Shown piece by piece: positions 37,758 through 46,047 of a stretch of 64,000 nucleotides of DNA. The DNA is from an uncultured Verrucomicrobiota bacterium. GTDB taxonomy: Bacteria > Verrucomicrobiota > Verrucomicrobiia > Opitutales > Opitutaceae. The stretch is taken from the NCBI GenBank assembly GCA_903898675.1, contig CAIUGM010000038.1, positions 78,950 to 142,949 of the forward strand, written 5' to 3'. Position 1 is the stretch's first letter. Each line of letters begins with the position of its first letter. Under the pieces are notes generated by a model. That model saw nothing but the letters and a program-made list of their open reading frames with translations. It did not search any database and was not told the DNA's origin. Made by a program: the position numbers and the translations under genes.

Positions 37758-38927
37758 TCACGCCGGCTCCGGGGCGATGGGGATCATGACGTGGCACGTG
37801 GTGCCCGTGCCGAGCGTGCTTTCAATGCGCAGGCTCCCGCCCATGCGCCGCAGAATCTGCTGCACGATGAAGAGCCCGACCCCGAGTCCCTGCTGTTCAT
37901 ATTTTTTGCGGTCGAATTGCCGGAAGGCCCCGAGGACCTTGATCTGCTGCTCTGTCATGCCCCGGCCGGCATCCCGGACGGTCAGATGCAGCTTCTGCCC
38001 GGCGGGCCGCGCGATCAGTTGGACGAGCGCGCCGGGCCGGGAGAAACTGAAGGCGTTGTCGACCAGCTCCTCGACGAGCATGGCCAGTTCCTGCGCCCCG
38101 GCGTTCAGGGTCGCGCCGGCCAGGTCCATCTTCAGGTTGGCCCGCGGTTTTTGCCGCTTGGCGGCCGCGAGCGCCCCCTGCTCGATCAACTGTGTCACGC
38201 TGGCCGGGGAGATCGTGGGGAACGGCGTTGCGGAATCCGGGTTCAGCCGGTCGAGCGTGAAAAGGTAATTGCGCAGCGTGCGATGCAGCCGCTGGCCGGA
38301 CTGCTGGATGTTCTGCAGCGCCTCGGTGATCTCCTGGGGCGTCATCGTGTCGATGTCCTGTTCCAGCAGCTCGGTGAAGCCCATGATCCCGGTCAGCGGC
38401 GTGAAAAATTCATGCGGCAGACACTTGTGCAGGTTGTCCCGCAGCTGCCCGATGAGCCGGTCCTCCCCGTGGGTACTGATCTCCTTGCGGCGGAGCCGGG
38501 CGTGGACGCACGCCACCAGCGTATCGAGGGTGAACGGCTTCAGGAGGAAATCATCCGCGCCGAGATCCATGCCGGCCCGCGGATGCGCAAAGAGCGTGTT
38601 GCCGGTCATGAAGACAAACGGGCAGTCGCCCAGGTCGGGATCCGCCCTGATTTCCTGCAGCAGGCGGTGCCCGTTCTTGCCCGGCATGTTGATGTCGCAG
38701 AGAATCAGGTCGGGCTGGCGCGTGTGCGCGGTGGTCCAGCCCTCGGCCGCGCTACTGGAAAAGACCGTCTGGTAACCGAAGGCCTGGAGGCCCGCGGTCA
38801 GGGCGGCGCCCAGCGGGGCATCATCGTCGATGATGTGGATGGTATGCGTTCGATCAATGGGCGGCATATTGCTGGAAATCGAGCCGGGCAACGCGGCCGG
38901 CGGACTGGTCGGGTCGGTGGTGGTCAT
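37758..38927 (-). CDS. Receiver-histidine kinase hybrid, soluble
   Basis: A 389-residue signalling protein: receiver domain first (phosphorylated Asp78 in ILCDINMPGKNG, Lys in FLLKPF), then a dimerisation/His domain with His172 in CLPHEFFTPLTGIMGF and an ATPase domain with LVDNAFSFS, RDAGRGMT and QGLGVGLFIVQQI. No membrane segment, so it is cytoplasmic and probably takes its phosphate or signal from a partner. It overlaps the kinase gene upstream by 4 bases and closes the four-gene module; convergent with the propeller gene. Confidence 0.9.
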   Translation of the reverse strand: MTTTDPTSPPAALPGSISSNMPPIDRTHTIHIIDDDAPLGAALTAGLQAFGYQTVFSSSAAEGWTTAHTRQPDLILCDINMPGKNGHRLLQEIRADPDLGDCPFVFMTGNTLFAHPRAGMDLGADDFLLKPFTLDTLVACVHARLRRKEISTHGEDRLIGQLRDNLHKCLPHEFFTPLTGIMGFTELLEQDIDTMTPQEITEALQNIQQSGQRLHRTLRNYLFTLDRLNPDSATPFPTISPASVTQLIEQGALAAAKRQKPRANLKMDLAGATLNAGAQELAMLVEELVDNAFSFSRPGALVQLIARPAGQKLHLTVRDAGRGMTEQQIKVLGAFRQFDRKKYEQQGLGVGLFIVQQILRRMGGSLRIESTLGTGTTCHVMIPIAPEPA

Positions 38928-39793
38928 GGGACGCGGAAATTATCGGAAGCTTCGGATGGCGCCGGCTCGCCGGCGGCCCGGTAGCGCGCGACTTCCGCGG
39001 GGTCGGGCCGCGGGAAATTCAGGCGGATGCAGGTGCCCCGCCCCGGCCGGCTGGTCAGCTTGATGGTGCCGCCCATGCCCTCGATGAGCCGGCGCACGGT
39101 GACCAGGCCGAGACCGGTGCCCTGGCCCAGTGGCTTGGTGGTGAAGAAAATCGTGAACAGCTTCTTCTTCACCTGCGCGCTCATGCCGGTGCCATTGTCC
39201 TCCACTTCAATGTAACTCGTGTGCCGGGGTCCGCGGCCGACGCGGACCACGATCCGGCCACCCTGGTCCGGCGTCGCGTCGCGGGCGTTGAGCACGAGGT
39301 TGACGAGCGTCTGGTCGATCTGGGCCGAGTCGGCAAAAATCAGCAACGGCCTGTCGCCGGTTTCCAGGAAGACCAGCTCGCGGGTCACGACCTGCTCCAG
39401 GAGCCGGAAAGTGCTGCGGGCCGTCTCGGCCAGGTCGATCACCCGCGCGTGGGCGGCGACGGGCCGCGAGAGATTGCGCAGCTGGTTGCAGAGCGTCGTG
39501 ATCAACGTGGCGGCATGCAGCATCGGCTCGATGTACTTGATCTCCTCCGGGTCGTCCCGGTGGCGCTGCCGGAGCAGGCCGGCGTTGAAGAGCACGATGG
39601 TAAGCAGATTGCTGATCTCGTGCACGGCCGTGGCGGCGAGTTCACCCTGCATGACCAGCCGCTGGACGTGGTTGAGGTGCTCTTCCACCCCGCGCGTGCT
39701 CGCGGCGGCCGGGTCGCGGCGGGATTTTTTCCGCAGCCGGGACGGACGGTCGGCGGCGGGTCGGCGGCGGGTCTGCGGGGGACGGGAGGCCAT
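38924..39793 (-). CDS. Soluble sensor-less histidine kinase
   Basis: A 289-residue kinase: a basic N-terminal tail of about 30 residues, His domain with His58 in ATAVHEISNLLTIV, ATPase domain with NLVLNARDATP, EDNGTGMS and GTGLGLVTVRRLIEG. There is no membrane helix and no PAS, GAF or receiver domain, so the input must be another protein; the hybrid gene overlapping it by 4 bases is the obvious candidate. It begins 3 bases after the LuxR-type regulator gene, so they form one transcript. Confidence 0.9.
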   Translation of the reverse strand: MASRPPQTRRRPAADRPSRLRKKSRRDPAAASTRGVEEHLNHVQRLVMQGELAATAVHEISNLLTIVLFNAGLLRQRHRDDPEEIKYIEPMLHAATLITTLCNQLRNLSRPVAAHARVIDLAETARSTFRLLEQVVTRELVFLETGDRPLLIFADSAQIDQTLVNLVLNARDATPDQGGRIVVRVGRGPRHTSYIEVEDNGTGMSAQVKKKLFTIFFTTKPLGQGTGLGLVTVRRLIEGMGGTIKLTSRPGRGTCIRLNFPRPDPAEVARYRAAGEPAPSEASDNFRVP

Positions 39794-39796
39794 GGG

Positions 39797-40489
39797 TCAG
39801 CGCGGGCGCAGGGCTTCCATGGCGCCGCCGAGGAGGCCGCGCCGCACGGCGTAGAGGGAAAGTTGCGCGGCGCGATGCAGCCCGGTTTTTTTCATGAGGC
39901 GGCTGCGGTGGTTGGCCACGGTGTACACACTGACCCCAAGCGTGCGGGCGATTTCCCGCGAGCTGAAGCCCTGCGCCAGGTACCGGAGCACGGTTTCCTC
40001 CCGGCCGGTCAGCCGGGAGCGCCCGGCGCGAACCAGCGCGCGCGGATCGATCACGAGGCTCTTGATCGCGGCGGAGACTTCCGGGCTGAAATACGTCCGG
40101 CCCGCCGCGACGGCGAGCAACGCGTTGCGAAATTCACCGAGGGTCGCCGTCTTGCTCACCAGGCTGCAGGCCCCGGCGGCCAGCACCTGCTGGATGATAT
40201 CCGGCGTCAGGTTGCCCGAGAAGATGATCACCCGCGTGTCCGGGCAGAGTCGCCCGAGTTTTTCAAGGAGCGCGATACCGGATGAAGCGGTCAGGACCAG
40301 GTCCAGGATCACCAGATCCGGCAGCTCCCGCCCGCACAACGGCAAGGCTTCGGCCTCCGTTTGCACCCATCCGACCACCTGGAAACCTGCCAGCGAATCA
40401 ACCACCGTGGTGATCAATTCGTTCAACATGGTGTGATCATCGATGATCACGACCTTCACCATGGGTGCCTTGGACGAGGGAATCTGCAT
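39797..40489 (-). CDS. NarL/LuxR-type response regulator, copy 2
   Basis: A 230-residue regulator: receiver domain (Asp63 in LVILDLVLTASSG, Lys in SLVSKTATL) and a C-terminal LuxR helix-turn-helix (LTGREETVLRYLAQGFSSREIARTLGVS). It is a clear paralogue of the gene upstream, sharing DDHTM, LVILDLVL, IIFSGNL and the end TGLHRA.QLSLYA. ATG 40489 is chosen by analogy with that copy; ATG 40462 (AAGG 5 bases ahead) is also possible. An AT-rich stretch at 40515-40550 probably holds its promoter. Confidence 0.9.
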   Translation of the reverse strand: MQIPSSKAPMVKVVIIDDHTMLNELITTVVDSLAGFQVVGWVQTEAEALPLCGRELPDLVILDLVLTASSGIALLEKLGRLCPDTRVIIFSGNLTPDIIQQVLAAGACSLVSKTATLGEFRNALLAVAAGRTYFSPEVSAAIKSLVIDPRALVRAGRSRLTGREETVLRYLAQGFSSREIARTLGVSVYTVANHRSRLMKKTGLHRAAQLSLYAVRRGLLGGAMEALRPR

Positions 40490-40709
40490 ACGGCTTTTCT
40501 TCTGGGCCCCAATTTTTAAATATCTATAAAATAATATGTTAGACATTAAAAATGCGGGAGAACGCCTAGCCCCGGGGTAGCTTGTTTGAGTCAGCTTCTT
40601 GCCGAAAACTACCGGGTTGGCCAAAAATCGAGCGACGCTCCGGCACCGCCTCGGAAGTAATTCCGGCCGGCTCAGCTCCCGCACCGGTATCCCCGCACCG
40701 CCCAGCGGA

Positions 40710-41408
40710 TCACCGCCCGGCCGGCTGCAGCGGTTCGTCCGGCTCGGCGACGAGTCCGATGCGGGCCGCATAAAGTGAAAGCTGCACGGCGCGGTGCAGT
40801 CCGGTTTTCTTGCTCAGCCGGCTGCGAAAATTATTCACCGTGTAGCAGCTCAGGCCCAGTTTCGCCGCGATTTCCTTTGAGCTCAGGCCGGCGGCAATGT
40901 GCCGCAGCACCGTTTGTTCCCGGCGGCTGAGCACCGGATTTTTCTCCATTTGCCCCGGCGGCGTCCGCACGATGGTCCGCACCACCTCGCTCGTCGCGGC
41001 ACAGAGATACGCGCGGCCGCTGCTGACCGCCAGAATCGCCGCCTTCAATTCATCGAGGGTCGCCGCCTTGCCGATGATCCCACCCACCCCGAGAACCAGG
41101 GCGCTGCGGATGATATCGGCGTTGAGGTTGCCCGAGAAAATCAGGACCTGCGCGTGCGGACATTTCGCTTTGATTTTCTTGAGCAAAATCAACCCCGTGG
41201 AACCCGGGAGAACCAAGTCCAGGATTACCAGATCAGGCGCCTGCGCCTCGCAAAACTGCATCGCCTGGGCCGAGTTTTTGGCGTGGCCGACCACTTTATA
41301 ACCGGCGAGTGTGTCGATGACCTGCGTGAGAATCACCGCAATCATCGTATGATCATCAACGATTAATACATCACTCCGCGTTTTGATAGTCTCAGTTCCG
41401 GGTTGCAT
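40710..41408 (-). CDS. NarL/LuxR-type response regulator, copy 1
   Basis: A 232-residue regulator with receiver (Asp64 in LVILDLVLPGSTG, Lys in IGKAATL) and LuxR helix-turn-helix (LSRREQTVLRHIAAGLSSKEIAAKLG). Paralogue of the next gene; the recognition helices differ (SCYTVNNFRSRL against SVYTVANHRSRL), so the operators may overlap. The start at ATG 41408 puts the first beta strand at residue 13; the frame could extend to a GTG at 41465. Its upstream region contains several symmetric motifs. Confidence 0.9.
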   Translation of the reverse strand: MQPGTETIKTRSDVLIVDDHTMIAVILTQVIDTLAGYKVVGHAKNSAQAMQFCEAQAPDLVILDLVLPGSTGLILLKKIKAKCPHAQVLIFSGNLNADIIRSALVLGVGGIIGKAATLDELKAAILAVSSGRAYLCAATSEVVRTIVRTPPGQMEKNPVLSRREQTVLRHIAAGLSSKEIAAKLGLSCYTVNNFRSRLSKKTGLHRAVQLSLYAARIGLVAEPDEPLQPAGR

Positions 41409-41442
41409 GGCAGTTGTTTTGGCGGACCCTTCCGATTTTCTA

Positions 41443-41547
41443 CCTAGGCATGTGTGCGACGACACCCTAGGCTTAATAGGTACTATCGCCTATTATTTGC
41501 ATTAAGTCCAGCTCTAGTTTCCGCTTATGTCACTGAGTCGGTCACTG
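41443..41547 (-). promoter_or_regulatory. Candidate operator region of response regulator copy 1
   Basis: In the 170 bases upstream of the gene are two copies of CCTAGGC (41443 and 41466, 23 bases apart, about two helical turns; the core CCTAGG is itself a palindrome), one inverted repeat TAATAGG-8-CCTATTA (41474-41480 and 41489-41495), and a direct repeat GTCACTG (41529 and 41541). Their density suggests regulator binding, perhaps autoregulation; no promoter boxes are clear. Confidence 0.4.
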
Positions 41548-41578
41548 CGAAGCGCTGTCCCTTGCTCCACCGCTGGCC

Positions 41579-42535
41579 CTAGGCCCGGGGGTGCGCCTTG
41601 GCGTAGATTTCCTTGAGCCGTGCCACGCTGGTGTGGGTGTAGATCTGCGTAGTCGTTAGATTCGCGTGGCCGAGCAGTTCCTGCACGGCGCGGAGATCGG
41701 CGCCTGAGTTCAGCAGGTGCGTGGCGTAGGAATGGCGGAGCTTGTGCGGTGACAGATCCATCGGGAGGTCGGCCAGTGCGAGATACTTTTTCACGAGCAG
41801 TTGGACCGCCCGCACCGTCATGCGATGCTGCTGCGGGGTCACGAGCACCGGGGCGGCCGGGCCGGTTTCACGCGCAAACTCGTCGCGGAATTTCTTCAGG
41901 ACCGCGATCGCCACCGCGCCGAGCGGGCAGATCCGTTCCTTGCGTCCCTTGCCGAGCACGCGCGCGCTGCCCTCGCCCAGGTCCACCGCGCCGTAATTCA
42001 ATGCCACCAGCTCGCTGACGCGCAGGCCGCCCCCGTACAGCAGCTCCAGCACGAGGCGGTCGCGCCACGCGCTGAACGCATCGCCCGCCTGGTTCTGCAG
42101 CAACTTTTGCGGGCCGCCAAGTAACAGCGTCATCTGGGTTTCCGTCAGGAATTTCGGCAGGGCTCTTTCCAGCTTGGGCAGCGGTACCCCGGCAAACGGG
42201 TTTTGTTCCATCCGGCCGCGCAGCATCCAGAAGCGAAAAAAAGAGCGCAGACCGGAGACGTGGTTGTGCAGCGTGCGCCGGCGGTAGCGGCGCTGGGCCT
42301 CGATGATGAAGTCGCGCGTGTCGCGCGGCGTGAGCCGGTCGAAACCGGTGCCGGCGAGCCTTCCCTGTTGCTGCCACTGGTAGAAATCCTCGAAGGCCTG
42401 CCGGTAGTTGCGGACGGTGTACGCCGAATACCGCCGCTCCTTCGCGAGATAATCCAGGAAAGGCTGCAGCCACTCCGCCATCACGGCGGGCGGAAGCGCA
42501 GACCCTTTTTCCTGGTTGGCCTCGTCCGGTTTCAT
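41579..42535 (-). CDS. Tyrosine recombinase, XerC/XerD type
   Basis: A 318-residue tyrosine recombinase. An N-terminal core-binding domain (WLQPFLDYLAKERRYSAYTVRNYRQ) is followed by the catalytic domain with Arg in GGGLRVSELVAL, Lys in GKGRKERICP, HKLRHSYATHLL, LGHANLTTTQ and the nucleophile Tyr in IYTHTS. Length and motifs fit the chromosome-dimer recombinases XerC/XerD rather than a phage integrase, and there are no phage genes or attachment sites nearby. The ATG at 42535 starts the normal N terminus. Confidence 0.92.
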   Translation of the reverse strand: MKPDEANQEKGSALPPAVMAEWLQPFLDYLAKERRYSAYTVRNYRQAFEDFYQWQQQGRLAGTGFDRLTPRDTRDFIIEAQRRYRRRTLHNHVSGLRSFFRFWMLRGRMEQNPFAGVPLPKLERALPKFLTETQMTLLLGGPQKLLQNQAGDAFSAWRDRLVLELLYGGGLRVSELVALNYGAVDLGEGSARVLGKGRKERICPLGAVAIAVLKKFRDEFARETGPAAPVLVTPQQHRMTVRAVQLLVKKYLALADLPMDLSPHKLRHSYATHLLNSGADLRAVQELLGHANLTTTQIYTHTSVARLKEIYAKAHPRA

Positions 42536-42566
42536 GGCAGGGGCTGTTGCCCGCAACGGCCCGCCT

Positions 42567-43247
42567 TCAAGGGCGGTTCGGGGCCCCCGCCCCCGCCTTC
42601 TCCTCCACCTGCTGCATGACCCGGTCGGTTTCCTTGCGCAGCGCACCCTCGGGATCAAGGCCCTTCGCGCGGGCGGCGGCCGAAATCTCAAACAGGATCC
42701 GGCCCAGCGTCGGTTCGTCCAGGTGCCGGCCGAGCGCCTGGATCTGGGCGACATCCACCACCCCGTCGGCGGGCAGTTGTTTCTTCTCGATCTGCTTCCA
42801 GACATCCTCCGCGAACATCAGCGCCGGCAGGCGTGGCGGGAGCTCCTTGAAAAGCGTGGAAGGAGTCTTGCCGGCCGCGGCCTTCTCCTGGGCCTTCACC
42901 TTTTCCCACACCTCGATTACCTGCGCCGGCGTGTCGACCTTGTTGGCGCCAAAAACGTGCGGATGCCGCCGGATCAGCTTGTCGTTGATCTCGCGGGCCA
43001 CGGCCTCGAAGTCGAAGTCGCCGCGTTCGGCGGCCAGCTGCGCGTGAAACACCACCTGGATGAGCACATCGCCCAGCTCCTCGCGCATGTGCGGCAGGTC
43101 CATCCGGTCGATGGTGTCGAGCAACTCGCTGCACTCGTCGATCAGGCAGCGGGTCAGGGTGGCGTGGGTCTGCGCGCGATCCCACGGGCAGCCGTCGGGG
43201 GCGCGGAGCCGGGCCACGGTGTGGCAGAGGTCTTCAATGGCGCTCAT
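42567..43247 (-). CDS. mazG: MazG-type nucleoside triphosphate pyrophosphohydrolase
   Basis: A 226-residue all-alpha NTP pyrophosphohydrolase. The start LRAPDGCPWDRAQTHATL and the metal-binding acids in DECSELLDTI and REELGDVLIQVVFHA are diagnostic. It hydrolyses NTPs, including ppGpp-related or damaged nucleotides, to monophosphates. It sits 31 bases before the recombinase gene, same strand, divergent from trpC. Confidence 0.93.
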   Translation of the reverse strand: MSAIEDLCHTVARLRAPDGCPWDRAQTHATLTRCLIDECSELLDTIDRMDLPHMREELGDVLIQVVFHAQLAAERGDFDFEAVAREINDKLIRRHPHVFGANKVDTPAQVIEVWEKVKAQEKAAAGKTPSTLFKELPPRLPALMFAEDVWKQIEKKQLPADGVVDVAQIQALGRHLDEPTLGRILFEISAAARAKGLDPEGALRKETDRVMQQVEEKAGAGAPNRP

Positions 43248-43270
43248 GGCCGGCAACTTGCCGGCGGATG

Positions 43271-43337
43271 CACCGGAAGGCACGGAAAAACGGCCACTTT
43301 CAGCTTTGTCTTCCGGGTGTTCCGTGTGTTCCGTGGA
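43271..43337. repeat. 9-nt-period TTCCG inverted repeat before trpC
   Basis: TTCCG recurs at 43311, 43320 and 43329 with an exact 9-base period (TTCCGGGTG, TTCCGTGTG, TTCCGTGGA). The left side, CACCGGAAGGCACGGAAAAACGG at 43271-43293 (written here in its two parts, CACCGGAAGG and CACGGAAAAACGG), is an imperfect inverse. It lies in the mazG-trpC divergent gap and ends 9 bases before trpC. Confidence 0.7.
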
Positions 43338-43345
43338 CGTTCGCG

Positions 43346-44137
43346 ATGGACAAGCTCTCCGAAATCATGGCCCACAAGCGGCGCGAGATCGCCCCGCTGC
43401 TGCGGCCGGTGTTCCCCGACGAGCTGGCGGAACTCAACCGCGCGCTGCCCCGGCCGCCCTCATTCCTCTCCGCCCTCCGCCGGCCGGACGGCCAGCTGGC
43501 CGTCATTGCCGAGATCAAGCGCCGCTCGCCCTCCGCCGGGGCCATCCGGGAGGACGCCTCCGCGGTCCAACAGGCCCTGCGCTACCAAGTGGCGGGCGCG
43601 AGTGCCCTCTCGATCCTGACTGATGAGAAGTATTTCGGCGGCACACTGGCCGACCTCGAAGCCGTCACGGCGCGCTTCGCGCTCCAGGGTCCGCCCTGCC
43701 TGCGCAAGGATTTCATGGTGCACCCCATCCAGGTCCTCCAGGCCCGCCAGGCGGGGGCGAGCGCCATCCTCATCATCGTGCGCGCCCTGCAGGATGAGGA
43801 GATCGAATGCCTGCAGCACGCGGCGACCGCCGCCGGGCTCGACGCCCTCTATGAAATTCACAGCGAGGAGGAGCTGAAACGCGCCGTGCAGCACAAGGCG
43901 AAGATCATCGGCGTGAACAACCGCGACCTCGCGATTTTTCAAAACGACCTCGGCCTCAGCGAGCGTCTGATCCCCCGGTTTCCGAAAAACGTGGTGGCCG
44001 TCAGTGAGAGCGGAATTTCAACCGCCGCCGACGCCGCGCGCGTACGGGCCGCCGGGGCGCACGCGATCCTCGTCGGCGAGGCGCTGATGCGCGCCGCCGA
44101 TCCGGCCGCCCTGATCCGGGAATTCCGCCAGCCATGA
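43346..44137 (+). CDS. trpC: Indole-3-glycerol phosphate synthase
   Basis: A 263-residue TIM-barrel enzyme of tryptophan synthesis closing the indole ring. Signature segments AEIKRRSPSAG, LSILTDEKYFGG, LRKDFMVHPIQ, IIGVNNRDL and VSESGI are present. The ATG at 43346 gives the standard start; an in-frame ATG at 43268 would read through the upstream repeat and add a hydrophobic tail. Other trp genes are not in the window. It overlaps the next gene by 4 bases (ATGA). Confidence 0.96.
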   Translation: MDKLSEIMAHKRREIAPLLRPVFPDELAELNRALPRPPSFLSALRRPDGQLAVIAEIKRRSPSAGAIREDASAVQQALRYQVAGASALSILTDEKYFGGTLADLEAVTARFALQGPPCLRKDFMVHPIQVLQARQAGASAILIIVRALQDEEIECLQHAATAAGLDALYEIHSEEELKRAVQHKAKIIGVNNRDLAIFQNDLGLSERLIPRFPKNVVAVSESGISTAADAARVRAAGAHAILVGEALMRAADPAALIREFRQP

Positions 44138-44484
44138 CCACGCTCCCCAAAAACCAACTGCTGCCGCGGCGGGAATTCCTGCACCGCTTTGCCCGCAGCC
44201 TGATCGCCGGCCTGATCCTGATCCTCTTTTCGCTGAGCATCGGCATGATCGGCTACCACACGCTCGCCGGCCTGTCGTGGATCGATTCGTTTCTGGATGC
44301 CGCGATGATCCTGTCCGGCATGGGCCCGGTCTCGCCGCTGACGACCACCGCCTCGAAGCTGTTCGCGGGCTGCTACGCCATCTACTGCGGCATCGCGCTG
44401 ATCAGCACGGCCGGCATCATCTTGGCCCCGGCGTTGCACCGGTCGCTGCACAAGTTCCACCTGGAGTGGGACGGTGACAAGTAG
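44134..44484 (+). CDS. Small two-helix membrane protein, ion-channel-like
   Basis: A 116-residue inner-membrane protein with two hydrophobic helices (about 21-45 and 74-98) flanking a short loop MILSGMGPVSPLTTTASK. The layout helix - pore-like loop - helix matches the core of two-helix potassium channels, and GMGPV sits where GYG/GFG selectivity filters normally lie, so it may be a degenerate channel. It overlaps trpC (ATGA) and ends 3 bases before rsmA, so the three are co-translated. Function unknown. Confidence 0.7.
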   Translation: MTTLPKNQLLPRREFLHRFARSLIAGLILILFSLSIGMIGYHTLAGLSWIDSFLDAAMILSGMGPVSPLTTTASKLFAGCYAIYCGIALISTAGIILAPALHRSLHKFHLEWDGDK

Positions 44485-44487
44485 GCC

Positions 44488-45312
44488 ATGCCGCTCTCGC
44501 CCAGCGCCACCCGCGACCTGCTCGCCCGGCTGAACCACCAGCCCAAGCGTTTTCTCGGGCAGAATTTTCTCGTCGACGGCAACATCGTGCGCAAATCCCT
44601 CGAACTCGCGGGGGTCGCCGCCGGCGACAACGTAATCGAGATTGGACCCGGACTCGGCACCCTGACGTCCGCGCTCCTCGCCGCCGGCGCCGAGGTCTGG
44701 GCGGTGGAAAAGGACCGCCAGCTTCACGCCCACCTGACGGAGACCCTGGTCCCGGCCAACCCGCGCCTGCATTTGCTCGAGGGCGATGCGGTTGAATTCC
44801 CGCTGGCCGGTTTCGATCCCGCGGGGCGCGGTCCCTTCAAGATCGTCGCCAACCTGCCCTATGCGATCGCCACTCCCTGGCTCGACGCGGTGCTGGGCGG
44901 CCCGCTGCCCGCGGGCCTGGTCCTGATGCTGCAGCAGGAGGCGGCCCAGCGCTACGCCGCCCAGCCCGGCTCCAAGTCGTTCAGTGCCATCTCAATTTTC
45001 CTGCAGGCCGCCTACGAGCTCGCGCCCGGACACAAGGTCGGCTCCGGTTGCTTCTACCCCAAGCCTGATGTGGAATCCTACCTGCTGAACTTGGTGCGCC
45101 GGCCGGCCCCCTTTGTTTTCAGTCCCGGCGCCAAGATCCTTATCCGGGCCTGCTTTCAGCAGCGCCGGAAGCAGATTGGCTCGCTCCTGCGCGACAAGCT
45201 GCCGGCGGACCAGTCCGCTGCCTGGCTCGCCCGGCTCACCGCCGCCGGCCTGGGCCCGCAGGCCCGGCCCGAGCAGATTCCCGTGGCACTCTGGCAGGAA
45301 TTTCCGGTCTGA
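44488..45312 (+). CDS. rsmA: 16S rRNA dimethyladenosine methyltransferase
   Basis: A 274-residue KsgA/RsmA enzyme that dimethylates two adenines near the 3' end of 16S rRNA. N-terminal GQNFLVDGNIVRK, SAM-binding EIGPGLGTL at about residue 51, and the catalytic motif NLPY at 122-125. Full length. Tightly coupled to trpC and the channel-like gene. Confidence 0.96.
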   Translation: MPLSPSATRDLLARLNHQPKRFLGQNFLVDGNIVRKSLELAGVAAGDNVIEIGPGLGTLTSALLAAGAEVWAVEKDRQLHAHLTETLVPANPRLHLLEGDAVEFPLAGFDPAGRGPFKIVANLPYAIATPWLDAVLGGPLPAGLVLMLQQEAAQRYAAQPGSKSFSAISIFLQAAYELAPGHKVGSGCFYPKPDVESYLLNLVRRPAPFVFSPGAKILIRACFQQRRKQIGSLLRDKLPADQSAAWLARLTAAGLGPQARPEQIPVALWQEFPV

Positions 45313-45363
45313 TTTTCCGCCGGCTTGAAAATTCATCCGGCCCGCTTAGGTTCCCCGCCAGTC

Positions 45364-46038
45364 ATGACCCTCCGTTTGCTCCGCCCTCTCGCCGTGTTCA
45401 CCACGCTGGCTGTCACCGCCAGCGCGCAGGTGGGCACGTTGCTGCTCGGGCACATGGAGGGCGAGGCCTACGTCTCCCCCACCGGCGAATTCAAGATTCC
45501 CGCCCCGGTCCTGCCGGAATTGGGCGGCCTGATCACCGACACGGAAAACGTCGTCACGTTCAGTGACAGTTTCAACACCCACCTCAGCATCGCGTGCTTT
45601 CCGCTGGATGCCTCGCAGAAGTGGGAACTCGATACGCGCGGCCGGCGCGACTACCTACTCTATTTCTTCACGACCTTTGTGCTGACCGATTTCCAGGGCC
45701 GGTTTCCCGGTTCCAACATCGAGAGCGCCCGCTTCCTGCCCGAGTTGCTCGAGGGCTCGCTGATCACGTTCTCCCTGCTGCCCGGCGGCTCCTCCTTCGA
45801 GACCAAGAACAGCGTCGTGGACGCCCCGCCGGCCAACCCCGTCACCGCCAAGCGCGGCACCATGCTTTTCGTCCGGAACCGCTACATCTATGTCATCAGC
45901 ACCGAGCTGGCCGAGCGGGCCACCCAGCGCAGCACGTACCACAAGACCGTGGAAGAGGAGAACACGCTGTTGAGCGAGCAGCTCATCAACCTGGGCGGTC
46001 GGTTTGTGTTCACCGGGGGCAAGGCCGCCAAACCCTGA
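45364..46038 (+). CDS. Secreted protein of unknown function
   Basis: A 224-residue protein with a signal peptide (LRLLRPLAVFTTLAVTASA, cleavage before QVG). The mature part starts GTLLLGHMEGEAYVSPTGEFKIP and is mixed alpha/beta without cysteine pairs or catalytic motifs I recognise; RGTMLFVRNRYIYVIST looks like a beta hairpin. The ATG at 45364 starts the signal peptide. It lies between rsmA and the Uma2 gene on the same strand. A periplasmic or lipoprotein-independent envelope role is a guess. Confidence 0.7.
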   Translation: MTLRLLRPLAVFTTLAVTASAQVGTLLLGHMEGEAYVSPTGEFKIPAPVLPELGGLITDTENVVTFSDSFNTHLSIACFPLDASQKWELDTRGRRDYLLYFFTTFVLTDFQGRFPGSNIESARFLPELLEGSLITFSLLPGGSSFETKNSVVDAPPANPVTAKRGTMLFVRNRYIYVISTELAERATQRSTYHKTVEEENTLLSEQLINLGGRFVFTGGKAAKP

Positions 46039-46047
46039 GCGACCGGC

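Noticed and set aside
41579..42535. Tyrosine recombinase as the integrase of a mobile island
   Set aside because: Its motifs and length fit XerC/XerD; there is no tRNA target, attachment-site pair or phage/plasmid gene around it.
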